This document shows, in pieces, positions 7,827 through 22,500 of a DNA stretch of 39,490 bases. Source of the DNA: an uncultured Cyclobacteriaceae bacterium (GTDB taxonomy: Bacteria > Bacteroidota > Bacteroidia > Cytophagales > Cyclobacteriaceae); contig CALGOB010000225.1 of assembly GCA_937958005.1 (NCBI GenBank), positions 1 to 39,490 on the forward strand, read 5' to 3'. Each line of letters begins with the position of its first letter. Within the stretch, counting starts at the first letter, position 1. The position numbers and the translations under genes are program-made. The notes beneath the pieces are model-generated. The model was not told where the DNA came from. It saw nothing but the letters and a program-made list of their open reading frames with translations, and did no database searches.

Positions 7827-10376
7827 ATGAAAAGGCTTTACAAGTATTTTCTTTTGCTGTTGATCATGTGCCATGCAGTAAGTTTAGTAACGGGACAATC
7901 ATTTTTCACTAATCAAGGAGAGGTAATTTCTATTGTGCCGGGAACTAAGTTAACCATCATTGGAAGTGCAGTTAATAGTGGAACCATCAGGAATGAAGGG
8001 GTAATTTCTGTGAGCAGAGACTGGACAAACCTGAATTCTTACCTTTCCCAAAATGGGAAATTTGTCTTAAATGGGATAACTGTTCAAACGATAGACCATA
8101 ACAATCAAACATTTTATTCCTTAGAATTATCAGGCGGAGGTAGGAAAGTCTTTGTCTCAGACATAGATGTAGTAAGTGAACTTGTTCTTATTGCTGGAGT
8201 TGCTGAAATCGCTGAAGAAAAAACTTTTTTATTGAGAGACGGAGTCTCTGTAATTGGAGGTAATTCAGATTCTTACCTGGAAGGTGCTTTGTCCAGAAGT
8301 GGAGAAGGAGACTTATTATTTCCGATAGGCTCATCAAATGGCTACTCACCCATTGAATTGCTTGCTGTTTCAGGGGATGCACCTATCAATAAAATAGAAG
8401 TAATTTCAGCGAACCCTTCAGCAACTGCGGGTTTGGGTTTAGATGAAATTTCCATCGATCGTTTTTGGCAGAGAAGCTTGACTTCAGGGACCTTTAATGG
8501 ATCACAAGTCAGATTAAATGTATCTAATGAAAGAATAGTCACCAATATTAACAAGGTAGTAGTAGCAAGTGCCAATGAGGAGTCTGGTGATTTTGTTAGC
8601 TTAGGCCAATCGGATATTTCTGGAAATGATGGACAAGGTAGTGTAACAAGTACGAATAGGAGTAACCAGTTAATTTATGCCGTTGGCACAGAGCTGAGTG
8701 AAGATAGAATTACTGATTCATTGGCTCTAGTAACACTTTATAACGTAACTGGTGGTGAAAATTGGTTTAGAAAAGATAATTGGTTAGAGGAAGGCTCTTC
8801 CTTAGAAAACTGGGAGGGTATTAATACAGATCCAACTTCTGGAAGGGTAACTACCCTAAGTTTACCGAATAACAACCTAACCATGACTTTGCCTAATGAA
8901 ATAAGATCGTTAAACGCACTTGTTAATATCAACTTATCTGGAAATTTATTACATGGAGAAGTGCCAACCCAATTAAACCAATTAGAGAATTTAGAGCAAT
9001 TAGATTTGTCCGATAACAATTTTTCATCTCTTCCAGATTTAAGTAATCTTCCAAGTTTGATATTATTGAATGTTTTTGATAATCAAATGAAATTTACCAG
9101 CTTAGAACCCAATATAAACATCACTGGGTTTAACTTTGATCCTCAGAATAGTATTGGAGATGGAGGAACTTTCCTTTTAGACAAAGGACAGAACTTTACG
9201 ATCGATTTATTAGGGGGCAGTCCAAATAATCAATATAAATGGTATTTGAATGACCAACTTCTATTGGAAGAGACAAACTCTTTTATTGAGATATTCAACT
9301 TAGGCAGAAACAATACTGGAGATTATCGTTGTGAAATTACCAATACAGTAGTACCTGGCTTTACGCTCAACAGCAAAGTAAATACCGTTTTGGCTAAAGC
9401 AAGTATCAGTGGGAAAGCACTGGTTTCAGATAGAGAACCTTTAACAGCAGGTATTGTAAAATTATTACAGGTCTTGGATGGCCCATATGATACGGTGGCC
9501 ATTCAACCTTTATTAGCAACGGGTAGCTATTCCTTTGAGGATGTGATATTAGGTGATTACATCATTTTAGTAGAGCCATTTGAAGAAGGATCATATTTAC
9601 CTACTTACCATGAGAATTCTATTCAATGGGATAGAGCTAGTGTACTATTACTAGAGGAAGACACGACTAACATTAATGTGTTAATAGAAAGAATCCCACT
9701 TGATATAGGAAGTGGTAGTGGTGCATTGGGAGGAACTGTTTACTCAGACTTTTCAGATACTGGAGCGGGAGGTCGAGTAGAGGCAAGACGTAGAGTGAGA
9801 AGAGTTGGTTGTGCTTTAAGAAGACGAAGATCACAAGGTAGAATAGCAGAAGATGAGGAGTTTGAGTTATATGCCTATACTTTCACTGATGATGATGGAA
9901 TGTTCTCATTTGGTAACCTGCCAGCTGGAGCATACAGAATTTTTGTAGAATATCCCGGTATTCCTATTAATGAAGAATCATTTACACAATTTGAAATAAC
10001 TGAGGACATAGAAGATACTGAAGTTACAATAGAAGTAACTGTATTTGAAGATGAAATAGTAATAGACCTAGTAGAAGCCACTGGAATACCCTTAGACTAT
10101 ATAGATCAGCTTTCTATTTACCCAAACCCAACTGACAAGGATTTTATTAATGTTAAAATAAGTGCTAGAAGACCCTATGAGGTAAAATTGGAATTGATAG
10201 ACCTCCGTGGTGTAACTGTTTTGTCAGATGATATAAAAAATAGTAATCTCGTAAATGGTAATAGAAAACTGAATTTAACTAATATTGGTGCAGGAATTTA
10301 TTTAGTGAAAATCACAATTCCTTCTTTTCAAAATCAAGTATTAAGTGTGAGTAAATTGGTCATTAATGGCAGATAA
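7827..10376 (+). CDS. T9SS LRR/Ig surface protein with Arg-rich motif (A2)
   Basis: An 849-residue protein. Domains in order: a signal peptide (1-24); a beta-rich N-terminal region (25-285); plant-type leucine-rich repeats opening with LALVTLYNVTGGENW (about 288-430); and an Ig-like domain with a single cysteine, C502, in GDYRCEITN. A carboxypeptidase-regulatory/Cna-B-like domain follows, ending in LPTYHENSIQWDRA (535-630). A second such domain (about 640-745) carries the arginine-rich motif at 653-672, followed by an acidic stretch (AEDEEFE). A type A T9SS sorting domain closes the protein (SIYPNP, then GIYLVKI, 765-849). It should be secreted through the outer membrane and attached to the surface. 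It is translated right after A1. C2 at 26983 is a full-length paralogue. Confidence 0.88.
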   Translation: MKRLYKYFLLLLIMCHAVSLVTGQSFFTNQGEVISIVPGTKLTIIGSAVNSGTIRNEGVISVSRDWTNLNSYLSQNGKFVLNGITVQTIDHNNQTFYSLELSGGGRKVFVSDIDVVSELVLIAGVAEIAEEKTFLLRDGVSVIGGNSDSYLEGALSRSGEGDLLFPIGSSNGYSPIELLAVSGDAPINKIEVISANPSATAGLGLDEISIDRFWQRSLTSGTFNGSQVRLNVSNERIVTNINKVVVASANEESGDFVSLGQSDISGNDGQGSVTSTNRSNQLIYAVGTELSEDRITDSLALVTLYNVTGGENWFRKDNWLEEGSSLENWEGINTDPTSGRVTTLSLPNNNLTMTLPNEIRSLNALVNINLSGNLLHGEVPTQLNQLENLEQLDLSDNNFSSLPDLSNLPSLILLNVFDNQMKFTSLEPNINITGFNFDPQNSIGDGGTFLLDKGQNFTIDLLGGSPNNQYKWYLNDQLLLEETNSFIEIFNLGRNNTGDYRCEITNTVVPGFTLNSKVNTVLAKASISGKALVSDREPLTAGIVKLLQVLDGPYDTVAIQPLLATGSYSFEDVILGDYIILVEPFEEGSYLPTYHENSIQWDRASVLLLEEDTTNINVLIERIPLDIGSGSGALGGTVYSDFSDTGAGGRVEARRRVRRVGCALRRRRSQGRIAEDEEFELYAYTFTDDDGMFSFGNLPAGAYRIFVEYPGIPINEESFTQFEITEDIEDTEVTIEVTVFEDEIVIDLVEATGIPLDYIDQLSIYPNPTDKDFINVKISARRPYEVKLELIDLRGVTVLSDDIKNSNLVNGNRKLNLTNIGAGIYLVKITIPSFQNQVLSVSKLVINGR
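9783..9842 (+). other. Arg-rich motif ARRRVRRVGCALRRRRSQGR, copy in A2
   Basis: Residues 653-672 of A2: ten arginines and one cysteine (C662) in 20 residues, inside a carboxypeptidase-regulatory-like fold. The protein sequence is identical in all three copies in the window. Relative to the copy in B, 13 of 20 codons differ, including a serine TCA to AGT switch. Relative to the copy in C2, 10 differ. Confidence 0.95.
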
Positions 10377-10436
10377 AGAAATTTAAATGTCAGGCAAAGA
10401 ACGAAAAAATTCAGTATTATTGCACTGTAATTAAAA

Positions 10437-10466
10437 TTGAATTTTTAAAGGATTTCTACTTTTTTG
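10437..10466 (+). promoter_or_regulatory. Candidate Bacteroidota promoter before gene B
   Basis: A TTG at 10437-10439 is followed 17 nt later by TACTTTTTTG, which is close to, but longer by T residues than, the TAnnTTTG -7 box of Bacteroidota. It lies about 50 nt before the ATG at 10517. Gene B could also be read from the A1 promoter, because no terminator is visible in the 140-nt gap after A2. Confidence 0.3.
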
Positions 10467-10516
10467 GTAGGGTCAATCAAGTAAGAAATTTAAAATTCAT
10501 ATTAACAACTACTCAC

Positions 10517-13500
10517 ATGAATATGAAAACTTTGAAGATCAGACTATCTACAGCAATCTTATTTTGTTGTTTTTTTTACGCTAATGCTTTTGCTCAAAAT
10601 AGCTCCTTGATATTTAATGACGATGGTGCCGCTGCAGTGGTCAACCTAGCACCATTTGATGGAATTACTAACCAGCCGTTTACCATTGAGGCATGGGTTA
10701 AAACAAGTCAAACTGGCAGAGATGCTGCTATTTGGAGTATTGGAAACGAGACTGGAAGATCACTGCAGTTAAGGCAAAATGCATTGAACCAACTGGAATT
10801 AATAGACATTGAAATTACTAGTAGTGATGTAGTTTTCACCTCTTCTGCAGATAACTTCAACGATGGTTTATGGCATCATACAATTGTTATATATGACGGC
10901 ACTACTATAAAATTATACTTAGATGCTTTACCATTGGGGGAGGTAACAAGGAATCTAGCCCTAAATGGGACATTCGGGATAGGTCAAAGTACACTTGGAA
11001 GCCCTGATAGATGGATAGGAGAGCTAGATGAAATTAGAATCTGGGATTTTGCTTTTTTAAATTCACAAATTTTCGCAGGATTATTTCAGGTTTTAGGAGG
11101 ATTTGAATCAGGCTTATTGCACTATTATGATTTTGATGGTATTTCTGGGACCATATTGAATGATAGAGTAGGAAGTAACCAACAAGATGCTCAATTGATA
11201 GGTTTTACAGATCCTTTACCACTGGTCAACTCTACTGCTGCGGATTTACAAACAGTGATAGCTGCTGGTGACGGAGCTTGGAATGATCCAGCCACCTGGA
11301 TAGGCGGTAATCTTCCTAGACCTATTGATCAAGTGAGTATTCCCACTGAGACTAGTGGCCCTTCCGTATTTGTAACAGAAGATGCTAGTGTCTTTAATTT
11401 GATAGTAGGCTCTCCAGGTGAATTGGCATCTGGATCACTATTACTGAGTAACGCAAACCTACAGGTAAATGGATTTTTAACTGCAAATAGGCCTAGCACT
11501 ATAACAGGAACTACTGGAACAGAACTAACGCTTTCAGGGCATAATCAAACAATAAGTATTCAGCAGACCAACCCATTACCAGCCTTACGAATATTGGGTA
11601 CAGGAAATACTTCTATTTCCAGCGGGTCAGATGAGATTCATTTCGCTGAAGGCTTAGAAATAGGAGCTGAGTCTACTCTCTCTGCTGGAATTACTGATTT
11701 TGTAATGGAATTTGGAGATTGGTTAAATAATGGAACCTTTGATCCAGGGAATGCTAAAGTTACCTTTTCAGGAGTTGTATCAACTGTTCAAAATGGAAAC
11801 TTTAACAATTTAACAATAGAGGATACAAATGTTACTTTTCTTACTGATGTAACAATTGAAGATACCTTTACAACCAATGAAAATGGATCAATAGATTTAG
11901 GGTCGAATACTTTCACTGCAGGGACGGACTGGTTGTTTGGGAATATAACAAGCGGTTTTACTTTTACTACAGGAGCCAATATAGTTGTTAATAAAGTGAT
12001 GAATAGTTTTGACCCTGGGGGAGCTATAGGAATAGAAATCCCTTATCCTTCTATCTCCATAGAGAGTGGAGGAAGATTACCAGTAGAGTCTAATGTATTA
12101 AACATTGCTGATGGTAACTCTATTCTAATTGCTGAAGGTGAGTTATTGGTCTCTTTTGCGGCAATGACCCTAGGGAATAACTCCTCTATAAATATTAATA
12201 GTGGGGGAGCTTTAACAGTTTCTGCTGGGTTCATTACAATGGGTGCAGGATCTAGTGTTGTTAACAATGGTGGTGATATGAGCTATCTAATGAATGAAAG
12301 CCCTACTGTAGTTATGGGTACAGATTACGCTATTGTACAAAATAGTGGGACACTCACTGTCGATGGAGGTGACTTAGCTAGTTTTGTTGATCCTGTAATT
12401 TTCGATGGTTTGGGGAATAGTGGTTTCCAAATCAATGGAGGGCAAGTCAATAGGTTTAGATCGGTAATCTTTGAAGGGTCTGGGAGTACATCCTCAGCCT
12501 ACCTACAAGTTAATAGCAATGCTTTTGACAATGTAACACTGGATAATGTAGGTTTTGAGCTAGGACCTATTAATAATGTGTTGAAAAGTGCTGTTTCAGG
12601 CACAGGTAATATAGTTTTTACCAGGGCTTTTGGGGAATTTGCTGGGCCTGATTTTCACCTGGTTGAACCATCAGCAGGGAACATCCTATGGCAAGCTTTT
12701 CAAACTACAGATGATTATGCACTTAATTTTGATGACAATAACAGTGATTATGTATCAATTGCAGGAGGAGTGGATTTTGAGGGACCAATAACCATTGAAG
12801 CTTGGATAAGACCAACACAATTAACATCTGAGAGATCTATTTTTACTTGGTTTAATAACCCTATGGAATATGTTTCTTTCAGGGTTTCGGATGGATTTTT
12901 AGAAGTATTTAGTCAAGGAGCCATGAGCCTTTCTAGTACCGATACTCAACCATTGACTAGTAATCAGTGGGTGCATGTGGCATATACTTTAGATGCCGCT
13001 AACAACTATATTTTCTATATAAACGGGCAGCAGACTAGTACAGGCACATATTTTGGCGATCCTTTAGTTAATGCAGGAAGCACCACTATTGGCTCCAGAT
13101 CTGGCACCGAAGAATTTTTTGAAGGGGAGATAGATGACATTAGGATTTGGAGTAGTGTCAGAACACCTGCAGAAATTGCAAATAATGCCTTCACAAGGTT
13201 TGAGACGCCATTTCCTACAGACTTAGAAACTTTTTATAATTTTGATGAAGGAAGCGGCACGATATTAAATGATCTAATTGTTGGTGCAAGACTCGGAGCT
13301 TTAAACGGTTTTGCTTTAACTGACCCGGAACAATCTAATTGGGTTCAAGCCATTGATAAACCTACTAAAAGACAAAATACCCTTAATTTTAATGGGATAG
13401 AAAATCATGTATTGGTGTCAGCAGACCTACCTGATAATTATACAATGGAAGCATGGATAAGGCCTGAGGATCTTGCAGGAGATAGAGTTGTATTTGGGTG

Positions 13501-16500
13501 GGGAAATGAAGCAAACAGCGAATATGCTAGATTATTTTTAGCAGATGGAATCCCATCTTTTGAATTTAACTCTATGCTGGTAAATGGAAGTGTGACAATT
13601 GCCTCCCCTGAACCTTTACCAGAAGATGAATGGCATCACTTGGCCATTGTTAAAAGTGGATCAAATAGAATAGAATTATATGTAGATGGAATATCGCGGG
13701 CAGTTGAGGTTACTACTGATATAAATTCAATGGGTGCTATCTCCGAACTAAGGATAGGGGCACTAGCTCAGGAAGGCAATCTAACTCAAGCTTTTGATGG
13801 GGATATAGATGAAGTAAGAATTTGGGATGGCCCAGTTCTAGAAAGCGATATCAGAGCATTTGCCATTACAGAAGACCTTACAGGACATCCAAGCGATGGG
13901 ATCCTTTTAGCACATTACGTTTTTAATGAAGGGGCTGTTCCAGGAGGGGATAACTCTGGTTCTTTAACCTTATCCATTGTAGGAGGAACTTATCCTGAAG
14001 GTTCTTTAGTTAATTTTCCCACCACCTTAACTGGCAATGAGTCTAATTGGGTTTCATCAGAAGCCTTTGAGGCAATAAATGTAGGCATTTCTGGAAATGG
14101 AAATATAATCCTTTCAGGAAATACACCAAACTTAGATGATGGCACTGATTTGGGAGTTATTCTCGTGGGAGATCAGCTATCTAGCACTATAGTTTTAACA
14201 AACACAGGGTTTAACGAAATAACAATAACGGCAATTACTGCCAATGAAGTAGCATTTACAGCTTCTGCTGATGATTTAGTATTGGCTCCATTTTCTACTA
14301 CAGATTTGAACTTTGTATTTGATCCTATTGAAAGTATTGATGCAAATTCAGAAGTGGACATCACTTATATTGGATCTAATGGCATAACACAAACTGAATC
14401 ATTTAATTTACAAGCAGAAGCATATCCTAATGAAGAAGGAAGTGGAAATGCTGTGCAAATTATCGATGGAGGAGAATTAACATTATCACCGGCTGATCCT
14501 TTTGCACTCTCAGTCAATGATCCTTTTACGATTGAAATGTGGGTCAACTTGGAAAATCTTACTACCAGTCATGAGTTATTTTCCAACGTAGGAGGGGCCT
14601 CTGGAACAGGAATAGAATTTGATGAGCGTGATGGCCAGTTAAGTTTAAGCTTAATCTCCAATAGTTCAGCTAATGAAGGCTTTGGACTTGTAGAAGTCGG
14701 ACCAGACCTAAGAGACTTAAGTTGGGTTCATGTAGCGGCTACATATGATGGTTCTGGAAATGAAAATGGTATTTTAATATACATAGATGGGGAAAGTCAA
14801 CCTACAAGTAGGAGAAATTCTCTTACATTAGTTTCAGGAGATGAAATCAATACAAATACTTCCGCTATCGTTACGCTTGGAGAATCAGGTGTTTCTTTAG
14901 ATGAATTTAGGTTGTATAATAGGGTATTAACCGCAGAGGAAATCAGTAATAATAGATTCTTTGGTACCGAACCAGATAATCCTTCCCTAATTTCTTATTA
15001 CCGTTTTGATGACATAGGAGAAGGAACTCTAACGACCGATCTGACAGGTAATTCAAGTGGAACACTGGTAGGATCATCAATACCTCTAGATATTGAATCT
15101 CTTGCACCAATTAATAACACGGGCTTATTTAATGGATTACAGGATGTAGGGGCTGTTTTTGCGGGAGTAGATTTGGGAACCTCTGGTAATTTGACTATCG
15201 ATAATAATGGAAGCTTCGCACTTAGAGAAGCAATATTTGCAAATGATAACCCTACTTTAAATGGATTTACAGATAATAGTAGAATCAGTGGACTTTCACC
15301 TCAGGTGATAGATAGGCTAGATAGAAATTGGCTAGTTGATTTAAATACGGAAGAATTTACTTCAGGTTTCAATACAATTAACATGGGATTTGGAGAAATT
15401 AATACTGACCCTAATATGACCTATTATCTGTTAGAATCTACTGACAATATAGAAGATTATGAGGTAGCAGCTTATGCAGGGTATCGAATTACCAATGATT
15501 CTGTAATTTTCACAGTTCCTCTAGATAGTATAGGTGAAAATAGTTTTTATTCTGTAGGCAGATCCATGGGTTTTCCTGGTAATGCACTGGCGTTCGACGG
15601 AATAAACGATCAGGTTAATGTTTCTAACATTTCCCATGATGAGACATTTACTTATGAATTCTGGTTTAGTGTAGCAAATCTACCCACCAATGGTTTCAAT
15701 TTACTAACAGTAGAATCTGGTGACCCTGTTATCCGAATAGGGATTAACACATTAGGACAAATTTTCACAATAGTCGATAACTTAGCTGGACAACAAGAGC
15801 TAGTTCTCAGTCAAACGACTACTCCAATAGTAGATGGGAAATGGCATCATATGGCATGGGTAAGAGATAATACCAGTAATATACTCTATATTGATGGTGT
15901 ACCGGACAATAGTATTTCTTCCGCATTATCTTCACCTTCCGTATTTGGAAATATGGTAATTGGCGATGCAGGTACACCTTCAGTGATAATTGATGAATTG
16001 AGAATTTGGGATACTGTCAGAGAACCATTGGAAATTCTAGAGAACTTAGATGGCGTGGTTGAGTCACAGCAGGAATTAATTACATACTTTAGGTTTGATC
16101 AAATTGTTGGAGAAAATTTACCTAACCTTTCTGTGCCAACCTCTTTGGAGGCACTTTCATTGATGGGAGAAGAATTGGCAGGTAAATTAAATAATTTCAA
16201 CTTTGATAACGTCACTTCAGGGTGGGTTCCTTCAGCCGCACTTTTGTCTGCAACTAATCAAAACGCTTTGAATTTTGATGGTATAAATGATTTTGTGAAT
16301 ATCACAAATACAAACCTTAACCTAGTAAATGGGGACTATTCTTTACAAGCTTGGATTAAACCAAGTATCGGTAGTAACACTTCCCCAGGATTTAAGACTA
16401 TAGCGGCTTGGAACCTTTCAACAGGGCTTGTTAGGTTGATTTTAAATGACGGTGTGCCTACATTTGTTATGGATGATGGAGCTTCTTCCCTCCCGATAAG

Positions 16501-19500
16501 TGGAACGGAAGCTTTGACAGAAGATACGTGGCATAACATCGCTATTACTATGGAAGGAACAAGTGCTTCTTTATATGTAGATGGCAGATTACAAATTAAC
16601 ATTCTTGGTGGTATGAATGTGAATAGTCCACTAACTGCTTTTACCATAGGGGCAAATTTAGAATTTGGAGGAATGTTGCCTGAAAATCTATTTGATGGAG
16701 ACATAGATGAATTGAGCATTTGGAATAGGGCTCTTACAGAGAGCGATATAAGAACCAACTTGTTTCAGGAGATAGATCCTTTATCTCCTGGTTTAATTTC
16801 TTATTATAATTTTAATCAAGGAGTTCCTGAAGGAAATAATTCAGGACTTTCAGAATTATTGGATGCTATTGATCCCTTAAATAATGGGGCTATTACAAAT
16901 TTTTCTCTTACAGGGACATTTTCAAACTTTATCAGTTCAACAGTGTTTGAAAGTTTTGTGCCAGAATTGAGTATCTTTTTAGAAGATGGTACAGATGTTA
17001 GTATTCAAACTATGTTTAATTTAGGCACTCAATTTACAGATGGTGACCGGGATTTTACTCTCATACTTGCCAATACAGGTTTAGATACGATAGATATTGC
17101 AAGCATTGCGTCTACTCCAAATTTAATGGAAACACGTTTTCTAATGGATGAAAGACTTTTTCCATTTGAGTCTGATACTATTTCTTTTCAATTAGATGCA
17201 ATAAATGAAGGAAGTAATAACTTAGGTGTTTCAATTAGTACAGACGAATTGCCAGTTGCTTCTAACACATTTTTAATTACTGGCTATCCAAATTTACCAG
17301 GTGCTGGCAACTCATTTGTATCTGATGGAACGCAATCTGCTTCTTCATCAGTTGAGAGTAATACAATTCTTAACAATACTTCTTTTAGTATAGAATATTG
17401 GGCTCTTAGGAATGAGAATACTGACCCTAACTATGCTTTTGGTCATGGAACGGGGCCAAGTACTACAAATGAACAACTGCATGTCGGGTTTAGAGCTGGG
17501 GATGTGGTCACTTTTAGTTTCTTTGGAAATGATTTAAATTTCGATTGGTCGGAAGCAAACAATGAATGGAACCATTTTGCTTTTACTTATGAGCATGATG
17601 AGGTAAATAATAATGGCATTAGAAGGATTTACATTAATGGAATAGAAGTAGCCTTAGATGCAGCACCTGTTGCTCCCTTTACAGGAGGTGGTAGCTTTTT
17701 TGTAGGGCAAGCAGAGTTTGGTCAGCCTTTCAATGGAGAGCTAGATGAGATGCGGATTTGGAATGTACCCCTTGATGAAGCGACCATCAGAAGAAATTTG
17801 GCACGAAAACTCGATAATGATAATTTGCCTTTAGATAATTTGATTGCATATTATAGATTTGATGATACAGATATAGTTACGGACATCGCTGATATAGCAG
17901 GTAATTTCCCGCTTACAAATAATGGAGCTAATAGCACATTGTCTAGTGCACCCTTTGGGGATCTTAGTCTTTATACTTATACTGACTCTTTTGTCTCTAC
18001 AGGTTCAATAGGAGAACCAGTTCGGATAGAGAATATAGCTGACCCTACCTTGGGTGTCCATTTGTATAGAATTGAAGATGATGGAGCACCAAACTTCTCT
18101 TCAGGGGAGTTCGAAAATATATTTTCCGGCTTTTTTGGAGTGTTCGCGCCAAATGGGAATACTTTTGATTTTAGAGTAGATCTTTCAGCCATGTCCTCTT
18201 CAAACGATAGTTCGAGGATAGTTACTCAAAGAAATATTACCCTCCCTGATTGGGAAGGAGCAAGTGATTTGTATGGTTTTGATCCATTAGTAGATAGTAT
18301 TACAGCATTCAATAGAACTAGTGGTTTGTTTAGTCTCGGCGAGTTACAGTATCCGTTAAATATAGCAGCTAATGACCCAGGGCTAGCATTAAACATGGGA
18401 GCTATTGGAAACTTACCTATCGAGTCTCCAAATGATAGTTATGGAGATTTTACTATAGAATATTGGATGATTTCAAGTACCACCACTGGACAGGAAACTT
18501 TCTTTAACCATTCACTTGGTGTAACTTCTCGGGTAATTTCAACAGGACTTAATGATGGACGCCTATTTTTCTTATTTAGGAATGAAGTGGGTGCACCAAC
18601 TCCTATTGTTGGAAATGTATCAGGAAGTACACTGGTAGCAGATGGCGAATGGCATCATGTAGCATTTGTCAGAAATGGAACTACGGCCTCTGTGTATATA
18701 GATGGTGAACTAGATAATACTGCAACTGGAATTGCTGCTGGAAATTTGATAGCTGAAGCTGATGCCACTTCTTTCATAGATAACGCTGAAACTTCCCAAA
18801 TAGATGAATTTAGGTTGTGGAATACTGCATTGACAGAAGAAGAATTAAGAGGCCATACATTAACGAATGACTTGACTAATCACCCCCAAAGAGATGCAAT
18901 TGCTGCCTATTATAGATTTGATGATGATATAGCATTAGGTAGGATAGTTGATTTAATTGGCTATGCAAATGGTACTTTAAATGAAAATGCTGATTTAGTG
19001 ATTTCTGGAGCATTTGCTTTAGAGGATGGTGTAGTAATTTCATTAGCGGATAATGGGCCAGGTTCATTAAGAGATATGATTGAACAGGCCAATGCTAACC
19101 CCGGAATTGATACAATAAGATTTAATTTACCAGGTACAGGGCCATGGACTATTAATTTAACAACAGAATTACTAGTGACAGATTCATTAGTAATAGAAGG
19201 AGAAAGTCAGAATGATTTTGATTTTGAGAATTCTATCATGGTTGAAATAAATGGTGGTGGAACTACTGATTTTGGTCTACATTACCAAACAGATTACTTT
19301 GAATTATATGGATTACAGCTAAGTAATTTTAGTAGTGCAGCTGTTAGGTTGAATTTTGTAGGTTTAGATGGTTATAGGATAGGAGAAGAGTTAAGAGGGA
19401 ATGTATTTACTAATAATGAGATTGGCATTGAAGTAATAGGAGCTACCAACGGCCTAATAAGTAGTAACTTAATAGGTACATTTCCAGATGGAACAATTGG

Positions 19501-22500
19501 GACGAACCAAAGTGGAATAACAATTAATGGAGCAGCTACAGGGAATATCATTGGGGGATCTGCTACATCTGCAAATGTGATTGCAAATAACGTCTCAGGT
19601 GTCGTGGTAGAAGGTGCTCTGGCGTTTGGTAATCAAATACGACAAAACCAAATATTCTGCAATTCTCTGATCGGTATCAACCAGCTTCTTGACGGAAACA
19701 ATGCGATTCTAAGGCCCGCAGTTGTGACAATAACTTCTGATGAAATTACAGGTACTGGAGTTGAAGGCCAAGAGATCGATATCTATCTTGCAAATGATGT
19801 TTGTGATGATAACCAAGGGTCTAGTTACTTAGGTACTGTAACGGTAGCTGCTGGCGATACCTGGTCATTGGCCGGTTTAGCTATGTCAGAAGGAGATTTT
19901 GTAACGGCTACAGCTAATACTTTAACAGATGGTACTTCTGAATTTTCTGATGCCGTTAGATTAAATGTGAATCCAGTGGTAACAATAAGTGATTTACTAA
20001 CTAATTTGCCTTCACCAGAATTATCAGGAACTATAGATGATCCGGAAGCTTCAATTGCTGTGAATATAGATGCAGAACCTGCTATTTCTGCTAATAACAA
20101 TGGAGACGGTACATGGACCTTGGCAGCAGGGTTAATCACACCTTTGTTGGAAGGGACATTTTCGGCCAATGTAACAGCAACAGATTCTCTAGGAAATGAG
20201 GGGACAAGTAGTAGTATATTGACCATAAATTTATCTTCTATGGTTATAGGCCTGGACCCAACCAGTATAACGCCAACTGAATTTATTGCTAACTGGGAGT
20301 TAATCCCAGGAATAAACGAATATGAGCTGGATGTAGCGTTAGATGATCAATTTACACAGTTTGTAGCTGGATTTGAAAGCCTTCTTGTAACTGGTGATTT
20401 TGCCAACGTTACAGGCTTGGAATACGGTACAACCTACTTTTATAGAGTTAGGGGCTTGTTTTCCAATGGAACAGCTACAGGATCTTCTGAAGTAATCTCC
20501 TTAGAAACTACAACAGCTACGGGAACTGTCAATGATGGAATTGCTTTAAGAAGGATCTTTGATGAAATGAACGGAGTAAATTGGGATAGACAAGTAGGTT
20601 GGACAGACATTAATGCTAGAATTGAAACCTATCAGGGAGTAGTAGTTACCGGTGGAAGGGTAGTTTCCATTGATCTATCATCTAATAACTTAAATGGTAC
20701 TTTGCCAAACTTAGTCGGAGAGGAACTTTCTCAATTGACAACTTTCCTTTTAAATGGAAATCAAATAACAGATCTTTCAGACTTATCAAGCCTTACATCA
20801 CTTGTTGACTTACAAGTCCAAGACAACCTGTTAGATTTTAGTAGCCTAGAATTAAATGTAGGGATAAATGGAATTGTTTATGCACCACAAGGGATTTTAC
20901 TGGAACCACAAAATTTAATTGAAAATGAGGGGAATACTGTCGCATTAAATAGAGTTATTGGGGGGACATCAAATGTTTATAGCTGGCGTAAGAATGGATT
21001 AGAAATTGCAGGGGTGACATCAGGTATTTTGAGTTTCGAAGAAGTTTCTTTTGACGATGAAGGAACTTATCTGGCATCGGTAACTAATCAAAGTGTGCCT
21101 GGGCTTACCATTGCCACTGAAGCAATTACAATACGGATTTCTTCACTAGAGACTGATTCTATTGCCTTACGTACAATTTATGATGAAATGGATGGCCCCA
21201 ATTGGATCAGAGGACAAAATTGGACTAGTGAACCAATTGCTCAATGGGATGGAGTCACCATCACTAATAACCGAGTAACAGGGGTTGATCTTAGTAGTAA
21301 TATGGTAAGTGGAGACCTTTCAGCTGCAGTGCTTGATTTAATAAATCTGGAAGTGCTTGACCTTTCTGATAACCTCATACAGGACATACCTTCCCTTAGT
21401 AGTTTAGGCTTATTGACCAGTGTGAATATTTCGGATAATCAAATAGGTTTTGATGGTTTAGAAGCAAATATTGATCTAGGAGATATTTTAATGATCGGTA
21501 CTCAGACACTAGGAGTTGGTAGACAGGATTTGGAGGTACGTGCGCAAGAGCCTTTTACAGTTTCAGTAGAAATAGGTGGTGAAAATAACTTATATCAGTG
21601 GTCTTTAAATGGAAACATAATAGAAGGAGCAGTTTTACCTACTTTTGAAATAACTAATGTAAATAGGGTTAGCCAAGGACTTTATGAATGTAGAATTACA
21701 AATTCCTTAGTAAACGGAGTAGAGATCCTTTCTGATGGTCAAGACATAATGGGAATTGCAAATGTATTGGGTATTGCCACCATTGCAGGCTCTGATGGAG
21801 AATTTCTGAGTAATGGTTCAGTAAGACTTTTAGCTATAAGAGAAAACGCTTATGATACCATAGGTGGAGTTTTACGTCTTTCTACAGATGGATCTTATCA
21901 ATTTTCAGATGTGCCCTTACAAGATTATATCTTATCTATTGACCCTGATAATAGAGATGAATTCTTACCGACTTATCATGTTCAATCCATTCAATGGGAT
22001 TTTGCGACTGTATTGGCTTTAGATAGTGACACCACTGGCATAGATGTAATGGTAGAACGTATTCCAGAGGATATTGAACTCGGAGTTGGAACTTTTGTTG
22101 GAGAGATATTTACAGACTTCCCTGATGATGGTAGACTAGAAGCTAGACGGCGAGTAAGACGTGTAGGTTGTGCATTAAGGCGAAGAAGGAGTCAAGGCAG
22201 AGGTCAGTCAGGATTTAGTGGAGGACGAGTTGAAATGGATTCAGATGGATTTGAACTCTATAGTTATCAAACTAGTAATGAAAATGGAGAGTTTGTATTC
22301 AATAACCTTCCAGAGGGAGACTATAGGATATTCATTGAATATCCAGGTATCCCTATAAATGAAGATTCTTTTACTGAATTTTCAATTGGAGCTAATCCAA
22401 ATGAGGATGACATAGCTGTAGTTGTGACTGTATTTGAAGATGGGATTGATATCATAGAACAGAATGTAGTAAGTGTTGATGATAATTCTCTGTTCGTAGA

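Noticed and set aside
9780-9845. Arg-rich motif as a nuclear- or RNA-binding peptide of an intracellular protein
   Set aside because: The host proteins have signal peptides and T9SS domains, so the motif is outside the cell unless it is cleaved or exported differently.
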